This document shows, in pieces, positions 46,969 to 55,665 of a stretch of 64,000 bases of DNA (the stretch's first letter is position 1; each line of letters opens with the position of its first letter). The notes beneath the pieces were generated by a model. It was not told where the DNA came from. It made no database searches and saw only the letters and a list, made by a program, of their open reading frames with translations. The translations under genes were made by a program, and so were the position numbers. Origin of the DNA: Acinetobacter indicus CIP 110367 (lineage in GTDB: Bacteria; Pseudomonadota; Gammaproteobacteria; Pseudomonadales; Moraxellaceae). The stretch is taken from positions 310,001 to 374,000 of the forward strand of contig NZ_KI530755.1 of the NCBI RefSeq assembly GCF_000488255.1, written 5' to 3'.

Positions 46969-48327
46969 GTGTCTATGTCTCCTAGTTCTTCAGGTCATGT
47001 ACATATGATGAAAGGCCAACCATTTCACGTGAAATATCGTGAAATTATTCGCCGAATGATGTTTCTCATTGGTGCGTTATTGGTATTTCGACTAGGAGCG
47101 CATATTCCAGTACCAGGCATTAATAATGCCGCACTTGAAAATCTTTTTAATGCAAACTCAGGTACTATCCTGGGTTTGTTTAACATGTTTTCGGGTGGTG
47201 CATTAGAGCGAATGTCGATTCTTGCTCTCGGGATCATGCCCTACATCTCTGCGTCGATTATCGTGCAGCTGATGTCAACCGTGGTTCCTTCGCTGGAAGC
47301 TTTAAAGAAAGAAGGCGAGCAGGGCAAGCGTAAGATTAATCAATATACGCGCCAAGGTACCTTGTTCCTTGCCTTAGTACAGGCAATCGGGATGTGTGCA
47401 GGTCTGATCAGTCAAGGGATTACCTTAACGTCAGGTCTTGCGTTTTACGTTCCGGCAGTCACCTCGCTGGTGGCGGGTACAATGTTCCTGATGTGGTTGG
47501 GTGAACAGATTACCGAACGTGGGGTGGGCAATGGTATTTCCATGATCATCTTCGCCGGTATCGTTGCCGGATTGCCAAATCTGATTTTGCAATCGTTATC
47601 TTCAGTGGATAATGGTCAAACCAGCCTGATTGGTCTGGTGATTTTTGGTCTGTTGTCACTGGCGGTACTGGCAGCCATTGTGTTTATCGAGAAAGCGCAA
47701 CGTCGTATTCCGGTAAACTATGCTCAAAAACAGCAAGGTCGTCGTGTATTTACTGCACAGCAAACCCATTTGCCATTAAAAATTAATATGGCAGGTGTGA
47801 TTCCGGCAATTTTTGCCAGCTCTCTGCTGTTGTTCCCGGCCAGTCTGGGTCAATGGGTAGGAAGTGCGGATCCTGATGCAGGGATTATCAAGCGTAGCTT
47901 GCAAGATCTGGCACTCGTATTGTCGCCTGGACAGCCATTGTATTTGGTGCTCTTTGGTGCGTTAATTATCTTTTTCTGTTATTTCTATACCGCGCTAGTT
48001 TTTAGTCCGAAAGAAGTGTCAGAGAACTTGAAACGCAGCGGAGCTTATGTGCCTGGTATTCGCCCAGGTGAGCAAACTGCTCGTTACTTAGATCATATTC
48101 TCAATCGTTTGACCTTTATTGGTTCGATTTATATCACAGTGGTCTGCTTGATGCCGATGGTATTGCAGAGCTCGTTTGGTATTCCATTCTATTTGGGTGG
48201 TACCTCATTATTGATCGTTGTGGTAGTCGTGATGGACTTTATGGCTCAGCTTCAAGCACATCTCACCTCGCACCAGTACGATAATCAAACGTTAATGAGA
48301 AAAACGACTGCTCATCCTAAGGGATAA
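46969..48327 (+). CDS. secY: Protein translocase subunit SecY
   Basis: SecY is the ten-helix pore of the Sec translocon in the inner membrane. [12 protein letters not shown] begins the plug region, followed by [32 protein letters not shown], the cytoplasmic loop [15 protein letters not shown] and the C5 loop [22 protein letters not shown] lies nine bases before a GTG at 46969 and fifteen before an ATG at 46975, so the GTG start (452 residues) is favoured. Confidence 0.98.
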
Positions 48328-48347
48328 GCGCACTTAGAGGTTTCATC

Positions 48348-48464
48348 ATGAAAGTACAAGCTTCTGTAAAGAAAATTTGTGGTAGCTGTAAAGTTATCCG
48401 TCGTAATGGGGTTATCCGCGTAATTTGCAGCGCAGAACCTCGTCATAAGCAGCGTCAAGGTTAA
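48348..48464 (+). CDS. rpmJ: 50S ribosomal protein L36
   Basis: bL36, 38 residues, read from ATG 48348 to TAA 48462-48464: [20 protein letters not shown] and so on. Cys11, Cys14, Cys27 and His33 form the zinc ribbon, so this is the zinc-dependent (C+) form. Bacteria with a zinc-free copy elsewhere switch under zinc limitation. Last gene of the spc block. Confidence 0.97.
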
Positions 48465-48479
48465 TCTGATCAAGACCTG

Positions 48480-48536
48480 TTGATTTCAGTAGGCTAATTA
48501 GGTTATTATCCGCCCCTCAAGATTTTTGTGGGGCGG
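48480..48536 (+). promoter_or_regulatory. Alpha-operon promoter and leader hairpin
   Basis: TTGATT, 18 bases, then TATTAT (five of six) at 48504-48509 would start transcription near 48516. Overlapping the start is a hairpin CCGCCCC/GGGGCGG (48510-48536). In E. coli the alpha leader binds S4 for feedback control. Here only the position is comparable, so that role is an inference. Confidence 0.5.
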
Positions 48537-48571
48537 TTGATTATCTTAACTGCCTTTTTGGAGAAAATTGA

Positions 48572-48928
48572 ATGGCTCGTATTGCCGGTGTAAACATTCC
48601 GGATAACAAGCATGCTGTTATCTCTCTAACGTACATCTTTGGTATTGGTCGCCACACTGCTAAGAACATCTTAGCTGCTGCTGGTATCGCTACTACCACT
48701 AAGATCCGTGAATTAGATGACGCTCAGCTTGATGCGATTCGTGCAGAAGTTGCTAAGGTTCCGACCGAAGGTGACTTACGTCGCGAAATTTCCATGAACA
48801 TTAAACGTTTAATGGATTTAGGCTGCTACCGCGGTCTTCGTCATCGTCGCAGCTTGCCTGTCCGTGGTCAACGCACCAAAACTAACGCACGTACCCGTAA
48901 AGGTCCGCGCAAACCAATTAAGAAATAA
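48572..48928 (+). CDS. rpsM: 30S ribosomal protein S13
   Basis: uS13, 118 residues, head protein bridging to the large subunit. [20 protein letters not shown] and the basic end [18 protein letters not shown] are conserved. First gene of the alpha operon. Confidence 0.98.
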   Translation: MARIAGVNIPDNKHAVISLTYIFGIGRHTAKNILAAAGIATTTKIRELDDAQLDAIRAEVAKVPTEGDLRREISMNIKRLMDLGCYRGLRHRRSLPVRGQRTKTNARTRKGPRKPIKK

Positions 48929-48947
48929 GATTTCTGGAAGCTAAAAG

Positions 48948-49334
48948 ATGGCTAAAGATACTCGCACACGCAAGAAGGTCACCCGTACCGTCTCTGAAGG
49001 TGTTGCACACATTCACGCTTCTTTTAATAACACCATTGTGACTATTACCGATCGTCAAGGTAATGCACTGGCTTGGGCCACTTCAGGTGGACAAGGCTTC
49101 CGTGGATCACGTAAATCAACTCCGTTTGCTGCTCAGGTAGCTGCTGAAGTTGCTGGTAAAGCTGCTTTAGATTACGGTTTGAAAAACTTGGACGTCCTTG
49201 TAAAAGGTCCTGGTCCAGGTCGTGAGTCTGCGGTTCGTGCATTAGGTGCAGTGGGTTATAAAATTAACAGCATTACCGATGTGACTCCAATTCCTCACAA
49301 CGGTTGCCGTCCACCTAAAAAACGTCGCGTGTAA
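48948..49334 (+). CDS. rpsK: 30S ribosomal protein S11
   Basis: uS11, 128 residues, platform protein at the mRNA exit. [21 protein letters not shown] and the end [20 protein letters not shown] are diagnostic. Confidence 0.98.
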
Positions 49335-49346
49335 GGAGAAACATTC

Positions 49347-49970
49347 ATGGCTCGTTATATTGGTCCAAAATGCAAACTCTCTCGCCGCGAAGGGACAGAC
49401 CTGCAACTAAAATCTGGCGTTAAACCATTTGACGTCAAAACTAAAAAACACGCTAAAGCTCCTGGTCAACATGGCCAAGCGCGCGGCAAACAATCTGAGT
49501 ATTCACTACAATTACGTGAAAAACAAAAAGTACGTCGTATGTACGGTGTTTTAGAGCGTCAATTTAGTAATTACTATAAAGAAGCAGCTCGTGTTAAAGG
49601 CGCAACAGGTGAAAACTTGTTGAAATTGCTTGAAAGCCGTCTTGATAACGTCGTTTATCGCATGGGTTTTGGTTCTACACGTGCAGAAGCTCGTCAGCTT
49701 GTATCTCACCGTAGCATTACTTTGAATGGCCGTCGTGTTAACATCGCGTCTATCCAAGTTAAAGCTGGTGACGTGATCGCAGTTCACGAAGGTGCTAAAC
49801 AACAATTACGTATCAAAAACGCAATTGAATTAGCTGCTCAACGTGGTATCCCTTCTTGGATGGAAGTTGATCACGCTAAATTAGAAGGTACGTTCAAAGC
49901 TGCACCAGATCGTTCTGATTTACCTGCTGAAATCAACGAAAGCTTGATTGTAGAATTGTATTCTAAATAA
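49347..49970 (+). CDS. rpsD: 30S ribosomal protein S4
   Basis: uS4, 207 residues, primary 16S binder, fidelity protein and, in E. coli, repressor of the alpha operon. [19 protein letters not shown] is of the type without zinc cysteines. The S4 RNA-binding domain is visible as [20 protein letters not shown]. Confidence 0.98.
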   Translation: MARYIGPKCKLSRREGTDLQLKSGVKPFDVKTKKHAKAPGQHGQARGKQSEYSLQLREKQKVRRMYGVLERQFSNYYKEAARVKGATGENLLKLLESRLDNVVYRMGFGSTRAEARQLVSHRSITLNGRRVNIASIQVKAGDVIAVHEGAKQQLRIKNAIELAAQRGIPSWMEVDHAKLEGTFKAAPDRSDLPAEINESLIVELYSK

Positions 49971-49987
49971 TCCTTGAGGTAGCAATA

Positions 49988-50995
49988 ATGACGCGTACTG
50001 CAAATGAGTTTCTAACTCCGCAAGCGATCAAGGTCGAAGCGGTTAGCGGGACCTCGGCAAAAGTTATTCTGGAACCATTAGAGCGTGGCTTTGGTCATAC
50101 TCTTGGTAATGCTTTACGTCGCATCCTTCTTTCTTCTTTACCTGGCGCAGCTGTGGTTGAAGTTGAAATTGAGGGTGTTGAGCACGAGTACAGTACCTTA
50201 GAAGGCTTGCAGCAGGACATCGTCGAGCTCTTGCTGAACCTGAAAGGATTGTCTATTAAGCTATTCGATCAAAATGAAGCTTATTTGACATTGGAAAAAC
50301 AAGGTCCAGGTGACGTTACTGCAGCTGACCTTCGTTTACCGCACAATGTTGAAGTGGTTAACCCTGAACACTTGATCGGCACTCTAAGTGCATCAGGCGC
50401 GTTAAAAATGCGTTTGAAAGTGGCTCAAGGCCGTGGTTATGAAACATCTGACTCACGTTTCCCAGAAGGCGAAACTCGCCCAGTGGGTCGTTTACAGTTA
50501 GATGCTTCTTATAGCCCGATCAAACGTGTGTCTTACATCGTAGAAAATGCGCGTGTAGAACAACGTACTGACCTTGACAAGCTGATCATTGATCTTGAAA
50601 CCAACGGTACTGTTGATCCTGAAGAAGCAATCCGCAAAGCGGCCACAATCTTGCAACAACAAATTGCAATCTTTGTTGACCTTCAGAAAGATCAGGCACC
50701 TGTGGCTCAAGAACCTCGTGAAGAAGTTGACCCAATTTTGCTTCGTCCAGTAGATGATCTAGAGCTTACTGTTCGTTCTGCTAACTGTTTGAAAGCAGAA
50801 AATATTTACTACATTGGTGATCTTGTACAGCGCACCGAGGTTGAGTTACTTAAAACACCTAACCTGGGTAAAAAATCGCTTACTGAGATCAAAGATGTTC
50901 TGGCATCGAAAGGCTTGCAGCTCGGCATGCGTTTAGAGAACTGGCCACCAGCTAGTCTCCGCATGGACGACCGCTTCGCTTATCGTAGCCGTTAA
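49988..50995 (+). CDS. rpoA: RNA polymerase alpha subunit
   Basis: Alpha, 335 residues. The N-terminal dimerisation domain has [20 protein letters not shown]. The C-terminal domain has the DNA- and activator-contact region [20 protein letters not shown] and [16 protein letters not shown] linker with QEPREEVDP joins them. It lies between rpsD and rplQ, the standard order. Confidence 0.99.
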   Translation: MTRTANEFLTPQAIKVEAVSGTSAKVILEPLERGFGHTLGNALRRILLSSLPGAAVVEVEIEGVEHEYSTLEGLQQDIVELLLNLKGLSIKLFDQNEAYLTLEKQGPGDVTAADLRLPHNVEVVNPEHLIGTLSASGALKMRLKVAQGRGYETSDSRFPEGETRPVGRLQLDASYSPIKRVSYIVENARVEQRTDLDKLIIDLETNGTVDPEEAIRKAATILQQQIAIFVDLQKDQAPVAQEPREEVDPILLRPVDDLELTVRSANCLKAENIYYIGDLVQRTEVELLKTPNLGKKSLTEIKDVLASKGLQLGMRLENWPPASLRMDDRFAYRSR

Positions 50996-51014
50996 TTAAG
51001 TAGGACTATTCACC

Positions 51015-51380
51015 ATGCGTCATCGTAATAGTGGTGTGAAATTAGGCCGTACCAGCAGCCACCGTAAGGCGTTGTTCCAAAACTTAACCAATGCTTTAGT
51101 TGAGCACGAGTTAATTAAAACAACTTTGCCTAAAGCGAAAGAACTTCGCCGCGTTGCTGAGCCTTTAATCACTTTAGCTAAAAACGATACAGTTGCAAAC
51201 CGTCGTTTGGCGTTTGCTCGTACTCGTAATGCAGCAACTGTTGGTAAATTATTTACCGTTCTTGGCCCTCGTTACAAAAAACGTAACGGCGGTTATCTAC
51301 GTGTTCTTAAAGCGGGCTTCCGTGCAGGTGATGCTGCACCGATGGCTTACGTTGAACTTGTAGATCGCGAAGTTAAATAA
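51015..51380 (+). CDS. rplQ: 50S ribosomal protein L17
   Basis: bL17, 121 residues, near the tunnel exit. [20 protein letters not shown] and [20 protein letters not shown] are diagnostic. Last gene of the alpha operon, followed by a strong terminator. Confidence 0.98.
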   Translation: MRHRNSGVKLGRTSSHRKALFQNLTNALVEHELIKTTLPKAKELRRVAEPLITLAKNDTVANRRLAFARTRNAATVGKLFTVLGPRYKKRNGGYLRVLKAGFRAGDAAPMAYVELVDREVK

Positions 51381-51406
51381 TTTCGCAAGAGCAGTTCAGT
51401 TGTTCT

Positions 51407-51440
51407 AAAAAAGGTCGGTTTTTTAAACCGGCCTTTTTTT
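51407..51440 (+). terminator. Intrinsic terminator of the alpha operon
   Basis: An A-run and GGTCGGTTT pair with AAACCGGCC followed by eight T residues; it ends the ribosomal cluster. Confidence 0.9.
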
Positions 51441-51511
51441 TATGGCCAGTTGTCAGACAATTTTTCTGTTGTGTCCCGAATTGATATAAATTTTATCGCT
51501 TTTTATCAAAC

Positions 51512-51531
51512 TTGACATTGAGTATTGTCAA
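51512..51531. promoter_or_regulatory. Inverted repeat/-35 region upstream of the monooxygenase gene
   Basis: TTGACA, eight bases, TGTCAA: an inverted repeat whose left arm is also a perfect -35 hexamer, 48 bases before the start codon. A second palindrome, TTGTCAGACAA, lies at 51450-51460. Both could bind a regulator. Confidence 0.4.
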
Positions 51532-51578
51532 ATTTGTGCTTTAATAAAAACAGAACGTTGAACAGGTATAAAAACAAA

Positions 51579-53069
51579 ATGGACAAGCATGTTGATATTC
51601 TAATTGTGGGTGCGGGCATCTCCGGCATTGGTCTGGCCGCGCATCTTTCCAAACACTGCCCACAGCGCACCTTTGAAATTATCGAGCGTCGTGAGAGCTT
51701 TGGTGGCACTTGGGATTTATTTAAATATCCGGGTATCCGTTCCGATTCGGATATGTCGACCTTTGGCTTTAATTTTAAGCCCTGGACGCAAGACAGCATT
51801 CTGGCTGATGGCGCTTCAATTAAGAACTATCTGTCAGAAGTGATTGCAGAGTATCAACTGAAATCCAAAATTCATTTCCAGCATCGGGTGTTGTCTGCCA
51901 ATTATGATAGCCAGACCCAGAAATGGTCTGTCGTGATTGAAAATGCACAGGGCAAAAAACAGACCTGGATCGCCAATTTTGTTCTGGGGTGTACCGGTTA
52001 TTACAATTATGATCAGGGCTTCCAGCCGGATTTCCCGAATCAGTCGGCATTTAAAGGTACTTTTATTCATCCACAGCATTGGCCGGAAAACTTCGATTAT
52101 TCTGGTAAAAAAGTGGTGATTATTGGCAGTGGTGCTACCGCTATTACCTTGGTGCCTGCAATGGTCAAAGGCGGTGCAGCGCATGTCACCATGCTGCAGC
52201 GCTCACCGACCTATATTGCTTCCATTCCATCGGTAGATTTTATCTATAACAACATGCGCAAGGTGTTGCCGGAGGAGCTGGCTTATAAGCTGACGCGGGC
52301 ACGAAATATTGGTATGCAACGCGGTGTGTATGCGCTGGCACAGAAACAGCCGAAGCTGCTGCGTAAATTTTTATTAAAGTCAATTGAGATGCAGCTGAAA
52401 GGCAAAGTGGATATGAAACACTTTAGCCCGAGCTATAATCCATGGGATCAGCGTCTGTGTGTGGTGCCAGATGGAGATTTGTTTAAAGTGCTGCGTGAAG
52501 GGCAGGCCAGTGTTGAAACCGACCAGATTGAAGCCTTTACCGAACAGGGCATCCAGTTAAAATCTGGCAAACATCTCGACGCAGATGTGATTGTGTCGGC
52601 TACCGGTCTGCAAATTCAGATTTTAGGCGGGGTTAAAGCCACCATTGATCATCAGCCTTTGGATACCTCGAAACATATGCTGTATCAGGGTGTGATGGTC
52701 AGCGATGTGCCGAATATGGCCATGATTATTGGCTATATCAATGCCTCTTGGACTTTAAAAGTTGATATTGCTGCGGATTATATCTGCCGTCTGATTAATC
52801 ATATGGATCAGCAAGGCTATACCGAAGTGATTGCGGAAGGTGATCCTTCAGAGTTGATGGAAGACACTGTGATGGGTAGTTTAACTTCGGGTTATATTGC
52901 CCGTGCCGCGAATGTGATGCCAAAGCAGGGTAAACATGCGCCTTGGCGGGTGAGTAATAATTACCTGAAAGACCGTAAGGATTTAAAACAGGCTTCATTT
53001 GCTGATCCGGTGCTGAAGTTCCGTAAAGCAGTCAGTGAGTCTGCACGTAAACCTAAACTGGTGTCTTAA
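51579..53069 (+). CDS. Flavin-containing monooxygenase of the Baeyer-Villiger type
   Basis: A 496-residue FAD/NADPH enzyme. The first Rossmann motif is VGAGISGIGLAAHL near residue 9 and the second is IIGSGATAITL near residue 185. Just before the latter is the Baeyer-Villiger fingerprint F-x-G-x3-H-x3-W (FKGTFIHPQHW). Such enzymes insert oxygen next to a ketone; related Acinetobacter enzymes are often linked to alkane or ketone use. The substrate is not evident. The frame opens at 51525, but ATG 51579 gives MDKHVDILIVG directly before the FAD motif. It is single, between the alpha operon and an acyl-CoA dehydrogenase gene. Confidence 0.9.
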   Translation: MDKHVDILIVGAGISGIGLAAHLSKHCPQRTFEIIERRESFGGTWDLFKYPGIRSDSDMSTFGFNFKPWTQDSILADGASIKNYLSEVIAEYQLKSKIHFQHRVLSANYDSQTQKWSVVIENAQGKKQTWIANFVLGCTGYYNYDQGFQPDFPNQSAFKGTFIHPQHWPENFDYSGKKVVIIGSGATAITLVPAMVKGGAAHVTMLQRSPTYIASIPSVDFIYNNMRKVLPEELAYKLTRARNIGMQRGVYALAQKQPKLLRKFLLKSIEMQLKGKVDMKHFSPSYNPWDQRLCVVPDGDLFKVLREGQASVETDQIEAFTEQGIQLKSGKHLDADVIVSATGLQIQILGGVKATIDHQPLDTSKHMLYQGVMVSDVPNMAMIIGYINASWTLKVDIAADYICRLINHMDQQGYTEVIAEGDPSELMEDTVMGSLTSGYIARAANVMPKQGKHAPWRVSNNYLKDRKDLKQASFADPVLKFRKAVSESARKPKLVS

Positions 53070-53099
53070 GCACACATCATCATGATCGTGCAATGAACA

Positions 53100-53123
53100 A
53101 AGGAAGCTCAATTGAGCTTCCTT
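53100..53123. terminator. Bidirectional terminator
   Basis: A 24-base perfect palindrome centred on CAATTG: AAGGAAGCTC with its complement. It lies between the convergent monooxygenase and acyl-CoA dehydrogenase genes. The T-run is short, so efficiency is uncertain. Confidence 0.6.
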
Positions 53124-53156
53124 GTTGTTTATATCGGGTTCTACGCTTGTAATGCG

Positions 53157-54329
53157 TTATAGGGAGCGGGAAATCAGCTCTTTCATAATTTCATTGGTAC
53201 CGGCATAAATCCGGTTGGCGCGATTGTCTAAATACGCACGGGCAATCGGATATTCCAGCATATAGCCATAGCCGCCATGCAATTGCAGACATTCATCCAC
53301 CACTTTGGAAAACAGCTCCGAGATTTTGTATTTGGCCGCCGCTGCTGCATCAACACTTAGCTCATCTTCGAGCTGCAGTTCCATACACCGGTCCAGATAG
53401 GCGCGGCAGAAATCAATTTCAGTGCGCATTTCCGCCAGTTTAAAGCGGGTATTCTGAAAGGCGCCAATCGGTTTGCCAAAGGCTTTACGTTCTTTGGTGT
53501 ATTGTAGGGTATGCGCAAAGGCTGCTTCGGCACCGGCCTGACAGATAATCGCCACAATCATGCGTTCCCAGGCCAGCTCTTTCATCAGCATGATAAAGCC
53601 CATACCTTCCATCCCGAGCAGGTTTTCTTTGGGCACTCGCACATTATCAAAAAACAGCTCGCAGGTGTCCTGACCTTTCATGCCAATTTTATTCAGCGGT
53701 TTACCTTTGCTAAAACCGGCGCGATCTGTCTCGACCATAATCAGCGACAGGTTGGCAGAACCTTTGTCACTATTGCCAGTTTTACACACCACAATCGCCA
53801 TATCGCATAAATAGCCATTGGTAATAAAAATTTTAGAGCCGTTAATGACGTATTCATCGCCCTCTAAAACTGCCGTGGTGCGTACTGCCTGTAAATCTGA
53901 GCCTGTGCCCGGTTCGGTCATGGCAATGGCGGTGACCACTTCACCTGTCGCCATTTTCGGCAACCAGTGCTGTTTTTGCTGTTCGTTGCCAAAATTATGA
54001 ATATAGTTGGCGACAATATCGGAATGCAGCGAGAAGCCGGTGGCCGAGTCGCCGGCATAGGCCTGTTCTTCAATCAGGATCATGCTGTAGAGGCGATCTA
54101 CTCCAGAGCCACCATACTGCTCTGGCATGGTGGTACACAGCAGTCCCAGTTCACCGGCCTTGTTCCATAAATCGCGGTCTACATGCTGTTGCTGTTCATA
54201 TTTTTCCGTATTCGGCAAAACTTCCTTTTCATAAAATTTGCGCACCGTATCGCGGAATGCCTCATGCTCACTCTGAAATAATTTTCGTGGCAACATGTTG
54301 TTGAGTGGGCGAATTGCAGCAGATTGCAT
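53157..54329 (-). CDS. Acyl-CoA dehydrogenase, ~390-residue type
   Basis: A standard-length flavin acyl-CoA dehydrogenase. The middle-domain motif AIAMTEPGTGSDLQAVRTTA, the FAD motif FITNGYLCDMAIVVCK and the C-terminal LQLHGGYGYMLEYPIARAYL with IYAGTNEIMKELI are present. A catalytic Glu is expected near the end, in GTNEI or at the helix-G position, but its place differs between subfamilies and was not assigned. ATG 54329 gives MQSAAIRPLNNM; a later Met gives MLPRKLFQSEHEAFRD, equally good. The gene is transcribed away from sdhE. Fatty-acid or branched-chain substrate is unknown. Confidence 0.92.
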   Translation of the reverse strand: MQSAAIRPLNNMLPRKLFQSEHEAFRDTVRKFYEKEVLPNTEKYEQQQHVDRDLWNKAGELGLLCTTMPEQYGGSGVDRLYSMILIEEQAYAGDSATGFSLHSDIVANYIHNFGNEQQKQHWLPKMATGEVVTAIAMTEPGTGSDLQAVRTTAVLEGDEYVINGSKIFITNGYLCDMAIVVCKTGNSDKGSANLSLIMVETDRAGFSKGKPLNKIGMKGQDTCELFFDNVRVPKENLLGMEGMGFIMLMKELAWERMIVAIICQAGAEAAFAHTLQYTKERKAFGKPIGAFQNTRFKLAEMRTEIDFCRAYLDRCMELQLEDELSVDAAAAAKYKISELFSKVVDECLQLHGGYGYMLEYPIARAYLDNRANRIYAGTNEIMKELISRSL

Positions 54330-54512
54330 GGTTAGAGTTCCTTCACTTATTTTTATGCCTTGAAACTAAAGCAAACAGAGCCGGCAGTACAATGTGCAGA
54401 AACATCATTTCTGGCTTTTTGCTGGCGGTTTTGGTCAGTCCGATAAATTCATCGAAACTTTTTCTGGGCTGGGTTAAACTAATTGCGATATCAATATGAT
54501 GTGGACCAAACC

Positions 54513-54770
54513 ATGAGTGAAGACATTAGCTTAGAAGAGCGTAAAGTGATTTATCGTGCCCGTCGCGGTTTAAAGGAAATTGATGTCTACTTTGATCCTT
54601 ATGTGAAAAACTATTATTTAACCGCTGATCCGGAAGAAAAAGCCACGTTTGCGGCGCTGGTTGAACAGGAAGATCCGGATTTACTGGACTGGTTTATGGA
54701 AGTGTCTGAACCGCCACGCCCGGAAATGCGCGAGCTGATCCGTAAATTAAAACACTATGTCCACGGCTAA
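54513..54770 (+). CDS. sdhE: Succinate dehydrogenase assembly factor SdhE
   Basis: SdhE promotes covalent attachment of FAD to the succinate dehydrogenase flavoprotein. The 85-residue protein has the conserved RGLKEID near residue 18, with the Gly-x-x-Glu surface needed for flavinylation, and the acidic EQEDPDLLDWFME. The upstream in-frame ATG at 54483 is rejected; ATG 54513 gives MSEDISLEERKVIYRARRG. Its end overlaps the next gene by 14 bases, as in the sdhE-ygfX pair of enterobacteria. Confidence 0.93.
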   Translation: MSEDISLEERKVIYRARRGLKEIDVYFDPYVKNYYLTADPEEKATFAALVEQEDPDLLDWFMEVSEPPRPEMRELIRKLKHYVHG

Positions 54771-55149
54771 GCGCGACTTTCAGCTGAAACCGAGCCGTCT
54801 GGCGCTGCTGTTTCAGCTGAGCCTGCTGATTCTATTTTCTGTTTTAAGTTTTCAATTATTACATCCGCTGCTTTGGCTGCTAGGTCTGCTCCTGGCGGCT
54901 GTCAGTTATTACGGGTTTCAGCGACGCTCCCAATTAACCGCCTTGGCGCATTTAGATGGGGCAGAGTGGAGTCTGCAGTTTAATTCTGGCTCCAAGATTC
55001 AACGCGGTCTGCTCGAGCATATTCTGGATCATCAGCTGTATCTGGTGCTGTATTTTCATCATGCACCGGTCAAATCTGCAGTCATCTGGCGTGACCAAGT
55101 TTCGTTTGCAGAGTGGAAAGCCTTAAAAACATTGGCAAAAACCATCTAA
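54757..55149 (+). CDS. ygfX: YgfX-like inner-membrane protein
   Basis: A 130-residue protein with two N-terminal hydrophobic segments (about residues 16-33 and 35-52) followed by a cytoplasmic beta-rich domain with GAEWSLQFNSGS and VKSAVIWRDQVSFAEW. Size, topology and the 14-base overlap with sdhE match YgfX (CptA), described in E. coli as a membrane partner or toxin-like protein of SdhE (CptB). In other bacteria the pair serves succinate dehydrogenase function. The sequence is poorly conserved, so the call rests mainly on context. Confidence 0.75.
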   Translation: MSTAKRDFQLKPSRLALLFQLSLLILFSVLSFQLLHPLLWLLGLLLAAVSYYGFQRRSQLTALAHLDGAEWSLQFNSGSKIQRGLLEHILDHQLYLVLYFHHAPVKSAVIWRDQVSFAEWKALKTLAKTI

Positions 55150-55296
55150 TTGTCAGACAGTTGTATATTTTAATATAAAAATAAGATATTGATTTTAAAT
55201 AAATTTAGAAAGTCTATCATTTTATTTGTCCTACACAGTCACGATAAATTGGCAAAAAATACCGATTGTTGGACAAAAGCCTCTTGTGTTTGAAAA

Positions 55297-55476
55297 TTAT
55301 CCAGATATATTAAAGACACCAACAGCAAACAGGGAAATCGCCAGGGTGATCGCCACGTGAATGTTTCTGGTCATCGCAATTGTGTTCAATTGTGGCTGGA
55401 TGATGAGGAAGCTTGCTGAAGGAACGAATTGCACCAATAAAATGCCCGTAATTGGGTTCCAGTTAATAAGTAGCAT
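55297..55476 (-). CDS. Possible 59-residue membrane protein, antisense to the candidate RNA
   Basis: The minus strand has an uninterrupted frame from ATG 55476 to TAA 55297-55299. It encodes MLLINWNPITGILLVQFVPS, then a second hydrophobic stretch HVAITLAISLFAVGVFNISG with a short TRN turn before it. It looks like a two-helix membrane peptide or a remnant of a larger membrane protein. There is no ribosome-binding site before the ATG and no terminator after the stop, which argues against it. An in-frame TAG lies just upstream of the AAAAAA run. Confidence 0.25.
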   Translation of the reverse strand: MLLINWNPITGILLVQFVPSASFLIIQPQLNTIAMTRNIHVAITLAISLFAVGVFNISG

Positions 55477-55507
55477 GTGCTGAACCGTCGCAATGCTACT
55501 TTTTTTT
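55469..55507 (+). terminator. Strong terminator in the ygfX-lipoprotein gap
   Basis: AGTAGCA at 55469 pairs with TGCTACT ending at 55501, followed by a run of T residues. It closes a transcript that either starts at 55318 or reads on from ygfX, which ends 320 bases earlier. Confidence 0.8.
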
Positions 55508-55665
55508 GCCTAAAATTTGGCTTTCCTGCAAATTCAGTCAATTTTCTTGCCCGCTTTTCATGTCAAAGTACAGCTCTCAGATTAGAGTAAATGCTCTTTT
55601 ATTCAGATAATGCATCTGATATGTTTGTTGCCATGGACATAAACACAATTATAGAGGACAGGAAA

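Larger units (their letters stand above)
55284..55508 (+). ncRNA. Candidate small RNA, ~190 nt (orphan promoter-terminator unit)
   Basis: TTGTGT, 16 bases, TATATT (55284-55311) forms a plausible promoter starting near 55318. A strong terminator with AGTAGCA/TGCTACT arms (55469-55500) and eight T residues closes the unit at about 55507. Between them no strong + strand ORF with a ribosome-binding site exists; a 40-codon ATG frame from 55361 has none. Inside are a direct repeat CAATTGTG (55377 and 55387), ATCGCCA twice, a stem GGAACGAATT with AATTGGGTTCC (55421-55460), and several GGA triplets. The terminator could instead serve sdhE-ygfX readthrough. No known RNA family was recognised. Confidence 0.45.
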
